Shown: piece by piece, positions 1 through 8,656 of the stretch | Numbering within the stretch: position 1 is the stretch's first letter | Layout of the letters: each line of letters opens with the position of its first letter | Assembly (NCBI GenBank): GCA_905201285.1 | Contig: CAJKNM010000001.1 | Location: forward strand, 1-64,000 | Length of the DNA stretch: 64,000 nucleotides | Reading direction: 5' to 3' | From: an uncultured Eubacteriales bacterium | GTDB taxonomy: Bacteria > Bacillota > Clostridia > Monoglobales > Monoglobaceae | Program-made: the position numbers and the translations under genes | The notes under the pieces: model-generated | What the model saw: only the letters and a program-made list of their open reading frames with translations | The model's database searches: none | Told to the model about the DNA's origin: nothing

Positions 1-755
1 GTCATCATGACGCTAAAGCCCACGGCAAAGAAAACCGTGCCAAGATTGGAGTGCTTTCCCTGCGACATTTCGGGAATCAGTTCCTCCACCACAACATAGA
101 GCATGGCGCCTGCGGCAAAACTTAGAAAATACGGCAGCAACGGTATCACCAGCTGCGCTGCAAGAAGCGTCAGCACTGCTCCGATCGGCTCAACCGCTCC
201 GGAGAGCACACCGCCCAAAAACGCCCTGCCCTTGCTTTCTCCCTCTGCTCGAAGCGGCATAGAGATGATTGCCCCTTCCGGAAAGTTCTGAATGGCAATG
301 CCGATGGATAAGACAAGCGCACTCGCCGCCGTGATTTGTGCGTTTCCTGCAAGGAACCCTGCGTACATCACTCCCACCGCCATTCCTTCGGGAATGTTAT
401 GTAATGTCACCGCCAGTACCATCATGGCAGTGCGCCCAAGCTTGCTTTTAGGACCCTCCGCTTGCTCACTCCCAACATGAAGATGAGGAATAAGACGGTC
501 GAGCATGAGCAAAAACAGCACACCGACCCAAAATCCGATTAATGCAGGGAAAAAGGATAGCTTGCCCAAATTTTCCGATTGCTCGATTGCCGGAATCAAA
601 AGACTCCAAATAGATGCCGCAACCATCACTCCGGCGGCAAAGCCGGCAAGCGCACGCTGCACCGAAACACCGAGCGATTTTCTCATAAAGAACACACCGG
701 CTGAACCGAGCGTTGTGCCGAGGAAAGGAATCAATATTCCGAGAAATATTTGCAT
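1..755 (-). CDS. ZIP family metal transporter (3' end outside window)
   Basis: This is a membrane transporter for divalent metals (Zn, and in some relatives Fe or Mn) of the ZIP/ZupT family. About 251 residues are visible and the C-terminus runs off the window. The family signatures are clear: HNIPEGMAVG in one transmembrane helix, a second NFPEGA motif in the next, and EELIPE further on, with a short His-containing loop (PHLHVG) before the first motif. The start ATG at 755 is preceded by an AAAGGCGGTG ribosome binding site and lies 25 bp inside the end of the upstream gene, so translation is probably coupled. It is the last visible gene of a minus-strand cluster with IrtAB-like ABC transporters, which supports a metal role for the whole cluster. 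The substrate metal cannot be read from the sequence. Confidence 0.92.
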   Translation of the reverse strand, partial: MQIFLGILIPFLGTTLGSAGVFFMRKSLGVSVQRALAGFAAGVMVAASIWSLLIPAIEQSENLGKLSFFPALIGFWVGVLFLLMLDRLIPHLHVGSEQAEGPKSKLGRTAMMVLAVTLHNIPEGMAVGVMYAGFLAGNAQITAASALVLSIGIAIQNFPEGAIISMPLRAEGESKGRAFLGGVLSGAVEPIGAVLTLLAAQLVIPLLPYFLSFAAGAMLYVVVEELIPEMSQGKHSNLGTVFFAVGFSVMM

Positions 756-1483
756 TTGTCACACCGCCTTTTTGTTAAGTTGTTATTTATTTCTTCGACA
801 GCCGCGCTCATCTCGGTATTCGGGATGTCCTTTAAATACGGGTCTTTATCACCGCAGATGGTATAGTCGCACCTGCAGCCGTCGACGCAGGTGGTTGTCC
901 GTACCAGCCTTGCATGAAGCAGCTCCATAGACGCAAAGTCCACATTGCACAGGGCGGGCATAATACCCGTAAGACCGTGCCTGATAGCAAATTCCGCTGC
1001 AGGGCACGCCGTAAATTCATAATAGATAGGCTTACCGTTTTCATAAGGCGCAACCGTCATCTCGTAATCGTGCCATTTATCACAGCTGCGTTTCGCCCAC
1101 AAAAACGCTCTGTACATCAGCTTCCTCCAGAACGGCTTATTGCAGTTCACGAACCTTAGCTTGCGAAAAGACGGCAGAATCAAGTTTTTCTCCATCTCTT
1201 CGATTTCCGGGAACGATGAAACCTCTTTGCAGACCGTATAATAACTCATAATGGCGATACAGTCATAGGTGCCGCCTGTACCGTTGTGGAAGTTCTTTTT
1301 GCCGCCCAAATCGGTGCGCCAGTCGGACAGAAAGTCCGCGTACTGCCGCTGTACACATTCCCATACGGCCTCCTGTTCTGCCGCAGGATAGTGAAGGGCA
1401 ATTTTCGCACGTATCTCTTTCTTGCATGTCTTGGAATACAGTACGTGGACTTTGCGGTCGAATTGCAGTTTACTGTCTTTCAT
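731..1483 (-). CDS. L-2-amino-thiazoline-4-carboxylate hydrolase-like protein
   Basis: A 250-residue soluble protein that I assign to the ATC-hydrolase family from its overall pattern. It has a GTYDCIAIMSYY segment near residue 70 and a cysteine-rich C-terminal stretch, TTCVDGCRCDYTICGD, followed by DP. The founding Pseudomonas enzyme opens the thiazoline ring of 2-amino-thiazoline-4-carboxylate on the way to cysteine; for clostridial members the substrate is unknown. The very C-terminus carries another CDKC pair. It overlaps the ZIP transporter start by 25 bp and follows a methyltransferase at a 27-bp gap, so all belong to one transcription unit. In a cluster with siderophore-type importers, a ring-opening enzyme acting on a thiazoline metallophore is conceivable, but that is speculation. 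Confidence 0.7.
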   Translation of the reverse strand: MKDSKLQFDRKVHVLYSKTCKKEIRAKIALHYPAAEQEAVWECVQRQYADFLSDWRTDLGGKKNFHNGTGGTYDCIAIMSYYTVCKEVSSFPEIEEMEKNLILPSFRKLRFVNCNKPFWRKLMYRAFLWAKRSCDKWHDYEMTVAPYENGKPIYYEFTACPAAEFAIRHGLTGIMPALCNVDFASMELLHARLVRTTTCVDGCRCDYTICGDKDPYLKDIPNTEMSAAVEEINNNLTKRRCDKCKYFSEY

Positions 1484-1510
1484 CTATTTTTCTTTATCCT
1501 CGCTTTCCGC

Positions 1511-2224
1511 TTACTCGAATGAGTCCGATTTCGGTTTGACCTCTTTCCGGCAGACAAACCAGGCAATACCCTTCACGGTTCCAAGCGTTACGGCTGTGTA
1601 CATTTTCTCCAGCCGATTTTTCAAGTCTAAAGCCGTTTCATAGGGCGGCGTAAAAAAACCCACCTTTTCGTAAATGTGACGGACGAACCAATCTGTCCGC
1701 TTATGCTCTCCCGTCACATAAAAGCAGCCGCAGAAGGTTCCTCCCGGTTTCAGTACCCGAAAGACTTCCCGGTAAGCAGCATCCTTATCCGGGAAAGCGT
1801 GAAATCCGTTCAACGACAAAACGATGTCAAAGGTGCCGTCCACATAGGGAAGATCGCCCACATCTCCTTGCCAGAAGGTTACATTTTTCAGAGTCAGTCG
1901 GTTTGCCTTTTCCTGTGCCTGCCCCATCATATCGGGCGAATAATCAAGACAGGTAATGTCTGCCGCAGGCATAGTCTTATAAACCGGCATGGTAAGAATG
2001 CCGGTTCCGACAGGCACCTCAAGCAGCTTACCCGAGAAATCTTCGGGAATACCCGACAGTGCTTTTTCAAGATAATCGTCACATTCCGCCTTGTTCATAC
2101 CCCACACCAGGCGGCACACCGCTTTTCCGCTAAGAGTAGAGCAGGTGATCATACCGTCATAAAAATTATTGCCGCCCGTTATTCGGTACGCACTGCGAAT
2201 GGCGTCCTTTCGTTTCATATTCAT
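1511..2224 (-). CDS. Class I SAM-dependent methyltransferase
   Basis: A 237-residue Rossmann-fold methyltransferase. Motif I reads LLEVPVGTG around residue 67, the acidic residue binding the SAM ribose is in CLDYS about 20 residues later, and motif IV/V reads DGTFDIVLSLNGFHAFPD followed by VLKPGG. The motif I glycine pattern has VPVGTG in place of the usual DxGxG. It lies 18 bp downstream of the metallo-beta-lactamase-fold gene and 27 bp upstream of the ATC-hydrolase-like gene in the nine-gene cluster. The acceptor molecule is unknown. Three separate methyltransferases in one metal-linked cluster suggest modification of a small molecule rather than of macromolecules, which is inference. Confidence 0.85.
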   Translation of the reverse strand: MNMKRKDAIRSAYRITGGNNFYDGMITCSTLSGKAVCRLVWGMNKAECDDYLEKALSGIPEDFSGKLLEVPVGTGILTMPVYKTMPAADITCLDYSPDMMGQAQEKANRLTLKNVTFWQGDVGDLPYVDGTFDIVLSLNGFHAFPDKDAAYREVFRVLKPGGTFCGCFYVTGEHKRTDWFVRHIYEKVGFFTPPYETALDLKNRLEKMYTAVTLGTVKGIAWFVCRKEVKPKSDSFE

Positions 2225-2242
2225 TCCTCCGAATCATTGTTT

Positions 2243-3115
2243 TTACTCTTGTATTCCCATATATCCTTCTAAATACCCGCTTTTTGCTTTTTCTTCGGTA
2301 TCATCGGATTCGTCATAGGCATCATATGGGGCTTTGGGATCATGGATCTTTTTTCTGAAAGGGGAGCAAAGCTCATTCCTGTGTGCAAAAGCGAAATCTA
2401 TATTGTCCGTCCAGCCTGTGTGCCCTGTAATAAACATCGGATGCAGATTGCGTTCTCGCAGCTTTTTCTCCAGTGTTGCCAAGGATTTCACCGCAAGGTT
2501 GTTGTCTTCCGCCAGTGCGGAAATAAAGCTATATCCACCGTCAGCACCGAACCAGATAGTGTCGCCGGTAAACAGATATTTGTCATCGATGAGATACGCC
2601 ATATGTCCCCAGGTATGACCGGGAACGAGGAAACATTCGATTTTGATGCCGTCAATGTCGATTATCTCTCCGTCCGAAAGCAACACTTTTTCGTTTTTGA
2701 TCGTGACCTGAGGCAGATTATAAAGATGATAGATGACCTTGCGGCGTACCTCACCGGTCAGATAGCGGTTTTCAATTTCACCGATGTAAAGCTTTGCCTT
2801 TTTAAACAATCCCGGACTGTCGGCTTCAACCGCACCTACATGGTCGGTATCCTGATGAGTGATAAGTATATGGCGTATAGACTTTGGGTCAATCCCGAGC
2901 CGGTTCATTTTTTCTTCCAATCTGTCATAGTTATAGCCTGCGTCAATCATAATGGTTGTGTTGCCCTTGCAGTAGAAGAAGATGTTTGCAACCCACTCAC
3001 GTACACAGGCAACATTCTCATCAATCCGACCGGTGTTCAGGGGTTTGAAAATCTCTTTGCCCCGGTACATCCTGCTCATTGCCTTTCTTTGAAATTCCGT
3101 TGCCCGTTTGGACAT
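2243..3115 (-). CDS. Metallo-beta-lactamase-fold hydrolase
   Basis: A 290-residue MBL-fold protein, glyoxalase II-like in layout. The first metal motif is THQDTDHVGAV at about residues 86-96, so the canonical HxHxDH reads HQDTDH, with Asp in the second His position. Further ligands follow in GHTWGH (about 166-171), TGDTIW (about 183-188) and TGHTGW near residue 245. The Asp variant is found in several MBL subfamilies and does not by itself mean loss of metal binding. It sits between two methyltransferase genes with 12- and 18-bp gaps. The substrate is unknown: an ester, thioester or lactone would fit the fold. Confidence 0.85.
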   Translation of the reverse strand: MSKRATEFQRKAMSRMYRGKEIFKPLNTGRIDENVACVREWVANIFFYCKGNTTIMIDAGYNYDRLEEKMNRLGIDPKSIRHILITHQDTDHVGAVEADSPGLFKKAKLYIGEIENRYLTGEVRRKVIYHLYNLPQVTIKNEKVLLSDGEIIDIDGIKIECFLVPGHTWGHMAYLIDDKYLFTGDTIWFGADGGYSFISALAEDNNLAVKSLATLEKKLRERNLHPMFITGHTGWTDNIDFAFAHRNELCSPFRKKIHDPKAPYDAYDESDDTEEKAKSGYLEGYMGIQE

Positions 3116-3127
3116 AGCGATTCCTCC

Positions 3128-3736
3128 TTATTTTTTTGCCGTAACGCACAGCCAACCCATCTTATTTTTGTATGCCTGCACATCGTGAAAGCCTGCCTGC
3201 TCCAGATACGCTTTCAGTTCGGTGTCCTTATAGATTGTCATGCCGGTGATGATTTTAGTCCATTTCTTGTCTTTATCCGTATCGCCGTTGCTTTCGTTGC
3301 AGATAAAAAATATCCCTCCGGGCTTCAGCACACGCCAAACCTCTCGAAAGCACTGCGGCAAATCCTGCCAGAAATAGACGGTTTCAAACGCTGTGACCGT
3401 ATCGAAACGGTTATCAGCAAAAATCATATCCGCCACACTGCCATGCAAAATTTCACAGTGCCCCTTGGCAACGGCTTCTTTATTGACTTTTTTTGATTTT
3501 TCCACACTGACGGCCGAATAATCAATACCGTTTACGATGCCTGCCGGGCATTTTTTCAGCAGTCTTTTTATGTTTGCACCTCCGCCGCAGCCGCAGTCCA
3601 GCACTTTTGTGTCCGGAGAAAGCTTCAAAAAACGAAGCCCCCACCGTGCGACAAAACTATGCCCGATGTTCATCATAACAACCATAATTTTTCCGCCTAG
3701 TCCCGCAGGCTTGCGTGTGTCTTCAAAGAATGACAT
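3128..3736 (-). CDS. Class I SAM-dependent methyltransferase
   Basis: A 202-residue methyltransferase. SAM motif I is VLDCGCGGGANIKRL near residue 45, followed by GIDYS (ribose-binding acid) and a post-motif FDTVTAFETVYFW, then VLKPGGIFF. The N-terminus is short and the C-terminus ends with YKNKMGWLCVTA, common in small-molecule methyltransferases of Firmicutes. Its start lies 14 bp inside the end of the preceding methyltransferase gene (stop at 3723), giving translational coupling. The pair are clearly diverged in sequence and not a recent duplication. Confidence 0.87.
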   Translation of the reverse strand: MSFFEDTRKPAGLGGKIMVVMMNIGHSFVARWGLRFLKLSPDTKVLDCGCGGGANIKRLLKKCPAGIVNGIDYSAVSVEKSKKVNKEAVAKGHCEILHGSVADMIFADNRFDTVTAFETVYFWQDLPQCFREVWRVLKPGGIFFICNESNGDTDKDKKWTKIITGMTIYKDTELKAYLEQAGFHDVQAYKNKMGWLCVTAKK

Positions 3737-4349
3737 CTTGTTGCACCTCCGATTTCATACATTCTGCATATGTCAAGGGAAAGGACGCTTTCAGCACAGT
3801 GCTTTTCCGCACTCTCCAGCCGTTTTTCCGCAAGAAGTTTAAATATTCATTACTCGTCCACTTGCTGCGGAGCGGGAAGCCTGCCGATTTCATAAAAAAG
3901 GCTTTGACCTTACCTGAAAATGAATTTTCAGCATGGGTGAAGGTCGGCGCAATCAATATTCCGTCGTCCTTCAGCACCCGGCGTATCTCGGCAAGAGCTT
4001 TTTCCGGCTGCGGCACGATGTGCAATGCGTTGGAAACGATTATAATATCAAATGACTTGTCAGAATACGGCAGGCAGAACATATCCAGTACCGAAAAATG
4101 CAGTTTTGCGGAGCGGCTGCTTCGCTTTGCCTCTCTGATCATTTCTTCCGAGGAGTCTGTTGCTTCAATGTGCTTTGCGGCGCCTGCGATATTTTTTGCG
4201 ATAAGTCCCGTTCCCGTTGCAAGCTCCAGAACCATCTTGCCCTTAACAACGGGCCGAATCAGTTCATACAGCTTTTCGTATGCTGCCCGGTCTTTGCGCA
4301 TAAATCTGTCATACAGACCGGCATTTCTGTCCCAAAAATTCTTTTTCAT
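3723..4349 (-). CDS. Class I SAM-dependent methyltransferase
   Basis: A 208-residue methyltransferase resembling the phosphatidylethanolamine/ubiquinone-type group. Motif I is MVLELATGTGLIAKNI around residue 55, the ribose acid is in EATDSSEEM, then SFDIIIVSNALHIVPQPE and VLKDDGILIAP. The start ATG at 4349 is 40 bp after the stop of the ABC transporter gene at 4390. It is the first of the three methyltransferase genes downstream of the ABC pair. The target is unknown. Confidence 0.87.
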   Translation of the reverse strand: MKKNFWDRNAGLYDRFMRKDRAAYEKLYELIRPVVKGKMVLELATGTGLIAKNIAGAAKHIEATDSSEEMIREAKRSSRSAKLHFSVLDMFCLPYSDKSFDIIIVSNALHIVPQPEKALAEIRRVLKDDGILIAPTFTHAENSFSGKVKAFFMKSAGFPLRSKWTSNEYLNFLRKNGWRVRKSTVLKASFPLTYAECMKSEVQQDVIL

Positions 4350-4389
4350 ACCGTTTCGCTCCTTAAAAACCGCATCTTACGGCCGTCAA

Positions 4390-6117
4390 TCACACCGTCC
4401 AGCTTTGTCCCGTAAGTTGAAGGTCGGACATCCTTTTAAATATTCCGTCTTTGTGAATAAGCTCATTAGGGGTGCCTTGTTCCGCAACAACGCCGTCCGA
4501 CAAAACGACGATTTTATCCGCTCCGGCAACCGTTCTCATTCGGTGTGCGATAATAAGAACCGTTTTATTTTTTATAAGCCTTGAAAGCGCAGTCTGTATT
4601 GCCGTTTCGTTTTCAACATCAAGACTTGCCGTTGCTTCATCCAAAAGTATGATCGGAGCATCTTTAAGAAAAGCTCTTGCAATGGAAATTCTCTGACGTT
4701 CGCCGCCCGACAGCTCACAGCCGTTTTCACCGATATTCGTATTCCATTTGTCGGGAAGCTTTTCGGCGAATTCATCGCAGTTTGCAAGGCGTGCCGCCGC
4801 CAAAACCTCCTCATCGGTCGCTCCTTTTCTTCCGAGCCTGATATTTTCCATAATCGTATTATCAAACAGCGTAACGTCCTGAAACACAATGGAATAAAGC
4901 GTCATAAGCGTTTCGGGATCAATCTTTGAAATATCCGCTCCGCCGACAGTGATTTTTCCTTTTTGATTATCCCAAAACCGTACCGCAAGCCGGGACACGG
5001 TCGTTTTTCCGCCGCCGGAGGGACCGACAAGTGCGGTCACCTCGCCCTGCTTTGCTGTAAATGACACGTCCTTAAGTACGGTTTCGCCGCTGTTGTATGA
5101 AAATCCCACATGGTCAAAGACAATATCACAGCCGTTGTTTGTGAGCGTATCGCTCCCTGTCTGAACGGGGTAATCGAAAATTTCGTTCATTCTCGCAACG
5201 TTCGTGCGCATCGCAATGATTGCCGCAAGATTCAAAAGCGAGCCCTGCATCGGGTCGTAGAGCCTTGACGCCACAAGCAAAAACATAAAAAACGTAAGCA
5301 CATTGAGATTTCCTTTTGTAAGCAGAACCGAGCCGGTAAGCGCAACCGAAGCAATACCGAGTTTGAGTATCATACTTGCGCCCGTTACAAATATTGCGGT
5401 GGTAATCTCTGTTTTTATGTTCTGGCTCTCTACCCTGCGAATCTTCTTTTTCAAAAGCCTGAGATAATTTTCCTCGGCATTGTTTGCCTTTAAGTCGCGC
5501 ACCGACTCGATATATTCCTGTATCCCGTCCGCACAAGCCATTTTTACCGCCATATTTTTCGATTGCGCTCTGTCCTGAACCTTATAGCTCAGAAGCACTG
5601 TCAGTACGGAAACTGGGATTACCCAAAGTGCGGACAACGCCATACGCCAATCAAACACGAACATTCCCGCCGAAATAATCACCGTTGAGATAATCGAACC
5701 GAACAAGCCGGGAATAAAATGAGAGGAACTTTGTTCAATAACCTGGCAATCTGCCATAATGGTGCTCGTAAGATCGGCAAGATCTTTTTTACCAAAGAAT
5801 GAAAGCGGCAGTCTGCGTAATCTTTCGGCAAGGCTCAACCGTCTTTTTCCGCTTTCTTCGTATGTTGTAAAATAAGTGTTGTTATATTGAAACCATGTTG
5901 TAAGAAGTATCAGTCCGATGCAAACAACCGATCCTGCTGCGTAAAATGCGATTCTGCCGCCGATAGCGCCGCCGAGCATATCCGCAACAATATAATACAG
6001 CAAGGCGGCAGGCAGCATAAACGCTATATTTTGAAATACGCAGGCGATGATTCCTTTAACAAGTCCCTTTGCGCCTTCTTTTGATGACGCTGTTGCTCTT
6101 TGTATCAGCTTTATCAT
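4390..6117 (-). CDS. ABC transporter, fused permease/ATPase (IrtA/YbtP-like half)
   Basis: A 575-residue half-transporter with an N-terminal six-helix exporter-fold membrane domain (about 20-310) and a C-terminal ATPase. Walker A is GPSGGGKTT (365-373), the signature LSGGERQ (469-475) and Walker B IILLDEAT (489-496), with the H-loop in IIAHRM. The N-terminus resembles IrtA/YbtP proteins, exporter-fold transporters that import siderophores (mycobactin, yersiniabactin); that similarity is by memory of the family pattern. It is 3 bp downstream of a second half-transporter, so the two almost certainly form a heterodimer. A TetR gene and a GTTAG-N6-CTAAC box lie upstream of the pair, pointing to metal-responsive control. 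Confidence 0.88.
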   Translation of the reverse strand: MIKLIQRATASSKEGAKGLVKGIIACVFQNIAFMLPAALLYYIVADMLGGAIGGRIAFYAAGSVVCIGLILLTTWFQYNNTYFTTYEESGKRRLSLAERLRRLPLSFFGKKDLADLTSTIMADCQVIEQSSSHFIPGLFGSIISTVIISAGMFVFDWRMALSALWVIPVSVLTVLLSYKVQDRAQSKNMAVKMACADGIQEYIESVRDLKANNAEENYLRLLKKKIRRVESQNIKTEITTAIFVTGASMILKLGIASVALTGSVLLTKGNLNVLTFFMFLLVASRLYDPMQGSLLNLAAIIAMRTNVARMNEIFDYPVQTGSDTLTNNGCDIVFDHVGFSYNSGETVLKDVSFTAKQGEVTALVGPSGGGKTTVSRLAVRFWDNQKGKITVGGADISKIDPETLMTLYSIVFQDVTLFDNTIMENIRLGRKGATDEEVLAAARLANCDEFAEKLPDKWNTNIGENGCELSGGERQRISIARAFLKDAPIILLDEATASLDVENETAIQTALSRLIKNKTVLIIAHRMRTVAGADKIVVLSDGVVAEQGTPNELIHKDGIFKRMSDLQLTGQSWTV

Positions 6118-6120
6118 AAT

Positions 6121-7902
6121 TCATCCCTCCAATGCCGTTTCGTTTGAAACCTTCCATTTAACGGAAGATTTATAGTCGTTTTGCATCTTTGCATACAAGC
6201 CGTTCTTTTTCATAAGCTCGTTGTGCGTCCCGCTTTCAACGATTTTCCCATCCGCAATCACATAAATACAATCTGCATTTTGAACGGTCGAGAGCCTGTG
6301 TGCAATCATAATAACGGTTTTTCCTTTGGAAAGCTCCGAAAAAGCCGCCTGCACCTTAACCTCGTTATCGGGATCGGCAAAAGCCGTAGCCTCGTCAAGA
6401 ATAAGAACAGGTGCATTTTTAAGCACCGCTCTGGCAATCGTGAGCCGTTGCTGTTCGCCGCCGGAAAGATACACGCCTTTTGTGCCGATTACGGTATTGA
6501 TTCCGTTCGGTAATTTTTCTATAATATCGTCGCAGCGTGCCATTTTAAGCGCCTCGGCAACTTCGAGGTCGCTTGCATCGGGCTTGCCCATTTTGACGTT
6601 TTCCGAAACAGTCGCCTTAATAAGCTTCGAGTCCTGAAACACAAACGAAACGCTTTCCATAAGTTTTTCCTTCGGAATATTGCGGATATCCGAGCCGCCT
6701 ATTTTTATACTGCCGCCCTTTACATCGAAGAAACGGGCAATCAGGCTTGCAAGCGTGGATTTTCCGCCGCCGGAGGGCCCTACAAAGGCAACCGTCTGTC
6801 CGGCGCCGATATTCATTGAAACACCTCGGATTACTTCTTTTTTGCCGTCATAGGAGAAATGTACATCAGAAAGAGTAACGGAGGAATCCTTCGGATATTC
6901 TTTTTTTTCGCTCTCCGGCATAAATGCGGCGCTTAAAACTCCGTCCACACGAGAAAGAGCGTCGCTTACAATCATACCGTCCTCGCTCATAAACATAATT
7001 CTTGTCAGCGTAAGCGAAATAACCGGTGTAATTATGATGTAGAATATGAGGTTTAGCAAAAATTCGTTTGTCACGCCGTTTGCACTAAACCATAAAGCAC
7101 CGGCAATCAGAAAAGCAAATACTCCGTTTGCTGCCGCAGTGTAAATCATCATCGGCACACGCAAATCTTTGGTGTAGGCGATAACCCATTTTTCGTATTC
7201 GTCAATCGTGCCTTTGAATTTTTTGAAAGAAAATACCGATTGTCCGAATGTTTTTACCACGGGTATGCCGCGGACATATTCCACCGCCTCATTGGACATA
7301 TTCTCCAGAGCGTTGTTATATTGCTTCATTTTTTCCGCCATTCGTTTTCCCGTCATGGCAGACATAATCAAAAATGCAATAAATACCGGGACAAGGCTTA
7401 AAAGTCCCAGCCGCCAATCGAATACCAGGAGCATTGCAAGAAGTCCCAGAGGCGTTGCGATTGCCGCATATTTGTCGGGGAGGCGGTGAGCAAGATAAGT
7501 TTCCGCCGCACCGGTGGAATCGTTTACGATTTTTCTGAGCCTTCCGCTGCCAAAGCTGTCAACAAAGCCAAGCGGTAGCTTTGCGATATGTTCGGCAAGA
7601 TCTATTCTCATATTTGTCGCTATTCTGAATGCGGCAATGTGTGAGCACATTAGTCCGCCGGTGTAAACAAGAAATGACAAAAAGGCAAAAACCACAGCCC
7701 AAATGCCGTTGCTTACGATGTTCACCGCCTCCGAAAAGTTCGGCGAAACCTCCAAAACCTCTTTGATGATTTTCCATATGTACCAAAACGGCACAAGCGC
7801 AATAAGCGCACTGACGGCAGACAGAATCCACGAGGCATAGGTGAAATTCCTGTACCTGCCCGCATAGGATAAAAGCCGTGATAAATTTGATTGCTTTTTC
7901 AA
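6121..7902 (-). CDS. ABC transporter, fused permease/ATPase (IrtB/YbtQ-like half)
   Basis: A 593-residue half-transporter: membrane domain about 20-310, ATPase about 340-580. Walker A is GPSGGGKST (375-383), signature LSGGEQQ (479-485), Walker B VLILDEA followed by TAFADPDNE, the last being characteristic of the IrtB/YbtQ branch. The start codon is TTG at 7902 with AGGAGG at 7916-7911, 8 nt upstream; no ATG fits better. It is the first gene after tetR and is separated from it by a short region with the tetR terminator and the metal-type box at 7979-7994. It likely forms a heterodimer with the next gene. Exporter-fold importers and true exporters cannot be told apart with certainty from motifs. 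Confidence 0.88.
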   Translation of the reverse strand: MKKQSNLSRLLSYAGRYRNFTYASWILSAVSALIALVPFWYIWKIIKEVLEVSPNFSEAVNIVSNGIWAVVFAFLSFLVYTGGLMCSHIAAFRIATNMRIDLAEHIAKLPLGFVDSFGSGRLRKIVNDSTGAAETYLAHRLPDKYAAIATPLGLLAMLLVFDWRLGLLSLVPVFIAFLIMSAMTGKRMAEKMKQYNNALENMSNEAVEYVRGIPVVKTFGQSVFSFKKFKGTIDEYEKWVIAYTKDLRVPMMIYTAAANGVFAFLIAGALWFSANGVTNEFLLNLIFYIIITPVISLTLTRIMFMSEDGMIVSDALSRVDGVLSAAFMPESEKKEYPKDSSVTLSDVHFSYDGKKEVIRGVSMNIGAGQTVAFVGPSGGGKSTLASLIARFFDVKGGSIKIGGSDIRNIPKEKLMESVSFVFQDSKLIKATVSENVKMGKPDASDLEVAEALKMARCDDIIEKLPNGINTVIGTKGVYLSGGEQQRLTIARAVLKNAPVLILDEATAFADPDNEVKVQAAFSELSKGKTVIMIAHRLSTVQNADCIYVIADGKIVESGTHNELMKKNGLYAKMQNDYKSSVKWKVSNETALEG

Positions 7903-7929
7903 AACAAATTCCTCCTTACAGCAATTTTA

Positions 7930-7957
7930 ATTATATGATAAAGAAAAGCTGCTTGAC
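7930..7957 (-). promoter_or_regulatory. Possible promoter of the IrtAB-like operon
   Basis: On the minus strand a perfect -10 TATAAT occupies 7935-7930. The matching -35 (GTCAAG at 7957-7952, 16-nt spacer) is poor, so this promoter may need activation, or most transcription may come from the tetR promoter. The GTTAG-N6-CTAAC box is centred about 63 nt upstream of the predicted start. Confidence 0.4.
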
Positions 7958-7978
7958 TTTTCCGATATCCGTAGTGTA

Positions 7979-7994
7979 GTTAGACAAGGCTAAC
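7979..7994. promoter_or_regulatory. GTTAG-N6-CTAAC box A, DtxR/IdeR-like operator
   Basis: The 16-bp inverted repeat GTTAGACAAGGCTAAC lies between tetR and the first ABC gene. Its core TTAG-ACAAGG-CTAA has the spacing of the DtxR/IdeR consensus core TTAG-GTTAGG-CTAA. Three further copies occur near 15 kb and I found none elsewhere in the window by eye. The regulator itself is not in the window. Confidence 0.6.
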
Positions 7995-8002
7995 CATTAT
8001 TC

Positions 8003-8026
8003 CAAAAAATCAGGGGCTAAAACCCC
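8003..8026 (-). terminator. Intrinsic terminator of tetR
   Basis: Read on the minus strand, GGGG-TTTTAG-CCCC is followed by TGATTTTTT. The stem overlaps the tetR stop codon, so tetR may be terminated before the ABC operon. Confidence 0.55.
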
Positions 8027-8634
8027 ATAATTTTTTTCCACCCGGCAGCGTAAAAGGCTCTTAATTCCTCGGTGTATTTTACGGCGTCTTTATAGGGAAT
8101 ATCGTGAATAATAACCTCAAAGAATGCCGAAAACAATCCGCTTACAAGCATATGCTCAAGCGTCGGGTCAATCTCATATTCTGGATAACCGAGCTTTTGC
8201 ATGGTGTACGCAAATTTATGCGTTGCGTCAACCTCTATTTCCACCATTTCGTGAATTAGGTTTTCGTATTTTGTACCCTCGGACGAACAAAGAATCAGCT
8301 TGAATTTCTCTTTGCCGGCATAACAGTAATCCAGCATTTCACGCATTCCGTTACCGGCTTCGCTGTCCATTTTTTCACGCTGCTCCTTCGGCGAAAGCTT
8401 TTGAAAATAACCTTGGACTTTCTTAAACATAGCAAGAATCGTATCGTAGCATTCGCCGACAAGGGCGTCAAACAATTCCTCCTTGCTTTTATAATAGCCG
8501 TAAAACGCACCCGTAGTTACGCCTGCGTCTTTTACGATTTTGCGCAGAGAGGCGGATTGAAAACCTTTTTCGGAAAATTCCTTTTTTGCCGCAGACAGAA
8601 TTGCGTCAAGTGTACTTATTTCATTATCAGCCAT
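8017..8634 (-). CDS. TetR/AcrR family transcriptional regulator
   Basis: A 205-residue regulator with an N-terminal TetR helix-turn-helix (about residues 10-55: ILSAAKKEFSEKGF, then SLRKIVKDAGVTTGAFYGYY) and an all-helical ligand/dimer domain. The ribosome binding site GAGGGG precedes the ATG at 8634. Its own promoter is embedded in a perfect inverted repeat, so it is probably autoregulated. It reads in the same direction as the ABC pair downstream and probably controls it, perhaps sensing the transported compound. A separate metal-type box in front of the ABC genes suggests a second layer of control. Confidence 0.9.
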   Translation of the reverse strand: MADNEISTLDAILSAAKKEFSEKGFQSASLRKIVKDAGVTTGAFYGYYKSKEELFDALVGECYDTILAMFKKVQGYFQKLSPKEQREKMDSEAGNGMREMLDYCYAGKEKFKLILCSSEGTKYENLIHEMVEIEVDATHKFAYTMQKLGYPEYEIDPTLEHMLVSGLFSAFFEVIIHDIPYKDAVKYTEELRAFYAAGWKKIMGF

Positions 8635-8656
8635 TATTTCCCCTCCGAAAAGCTAT

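Noticed and set aside
2342..3496. A 384-codon open frame on the plus strand
   Set aside because: It runs antisense across two genes with clear MBL and methyltransferase motifs, has no ribosome binding site and its product is rich in Cys, Phe and His in the manner of antisense frames.
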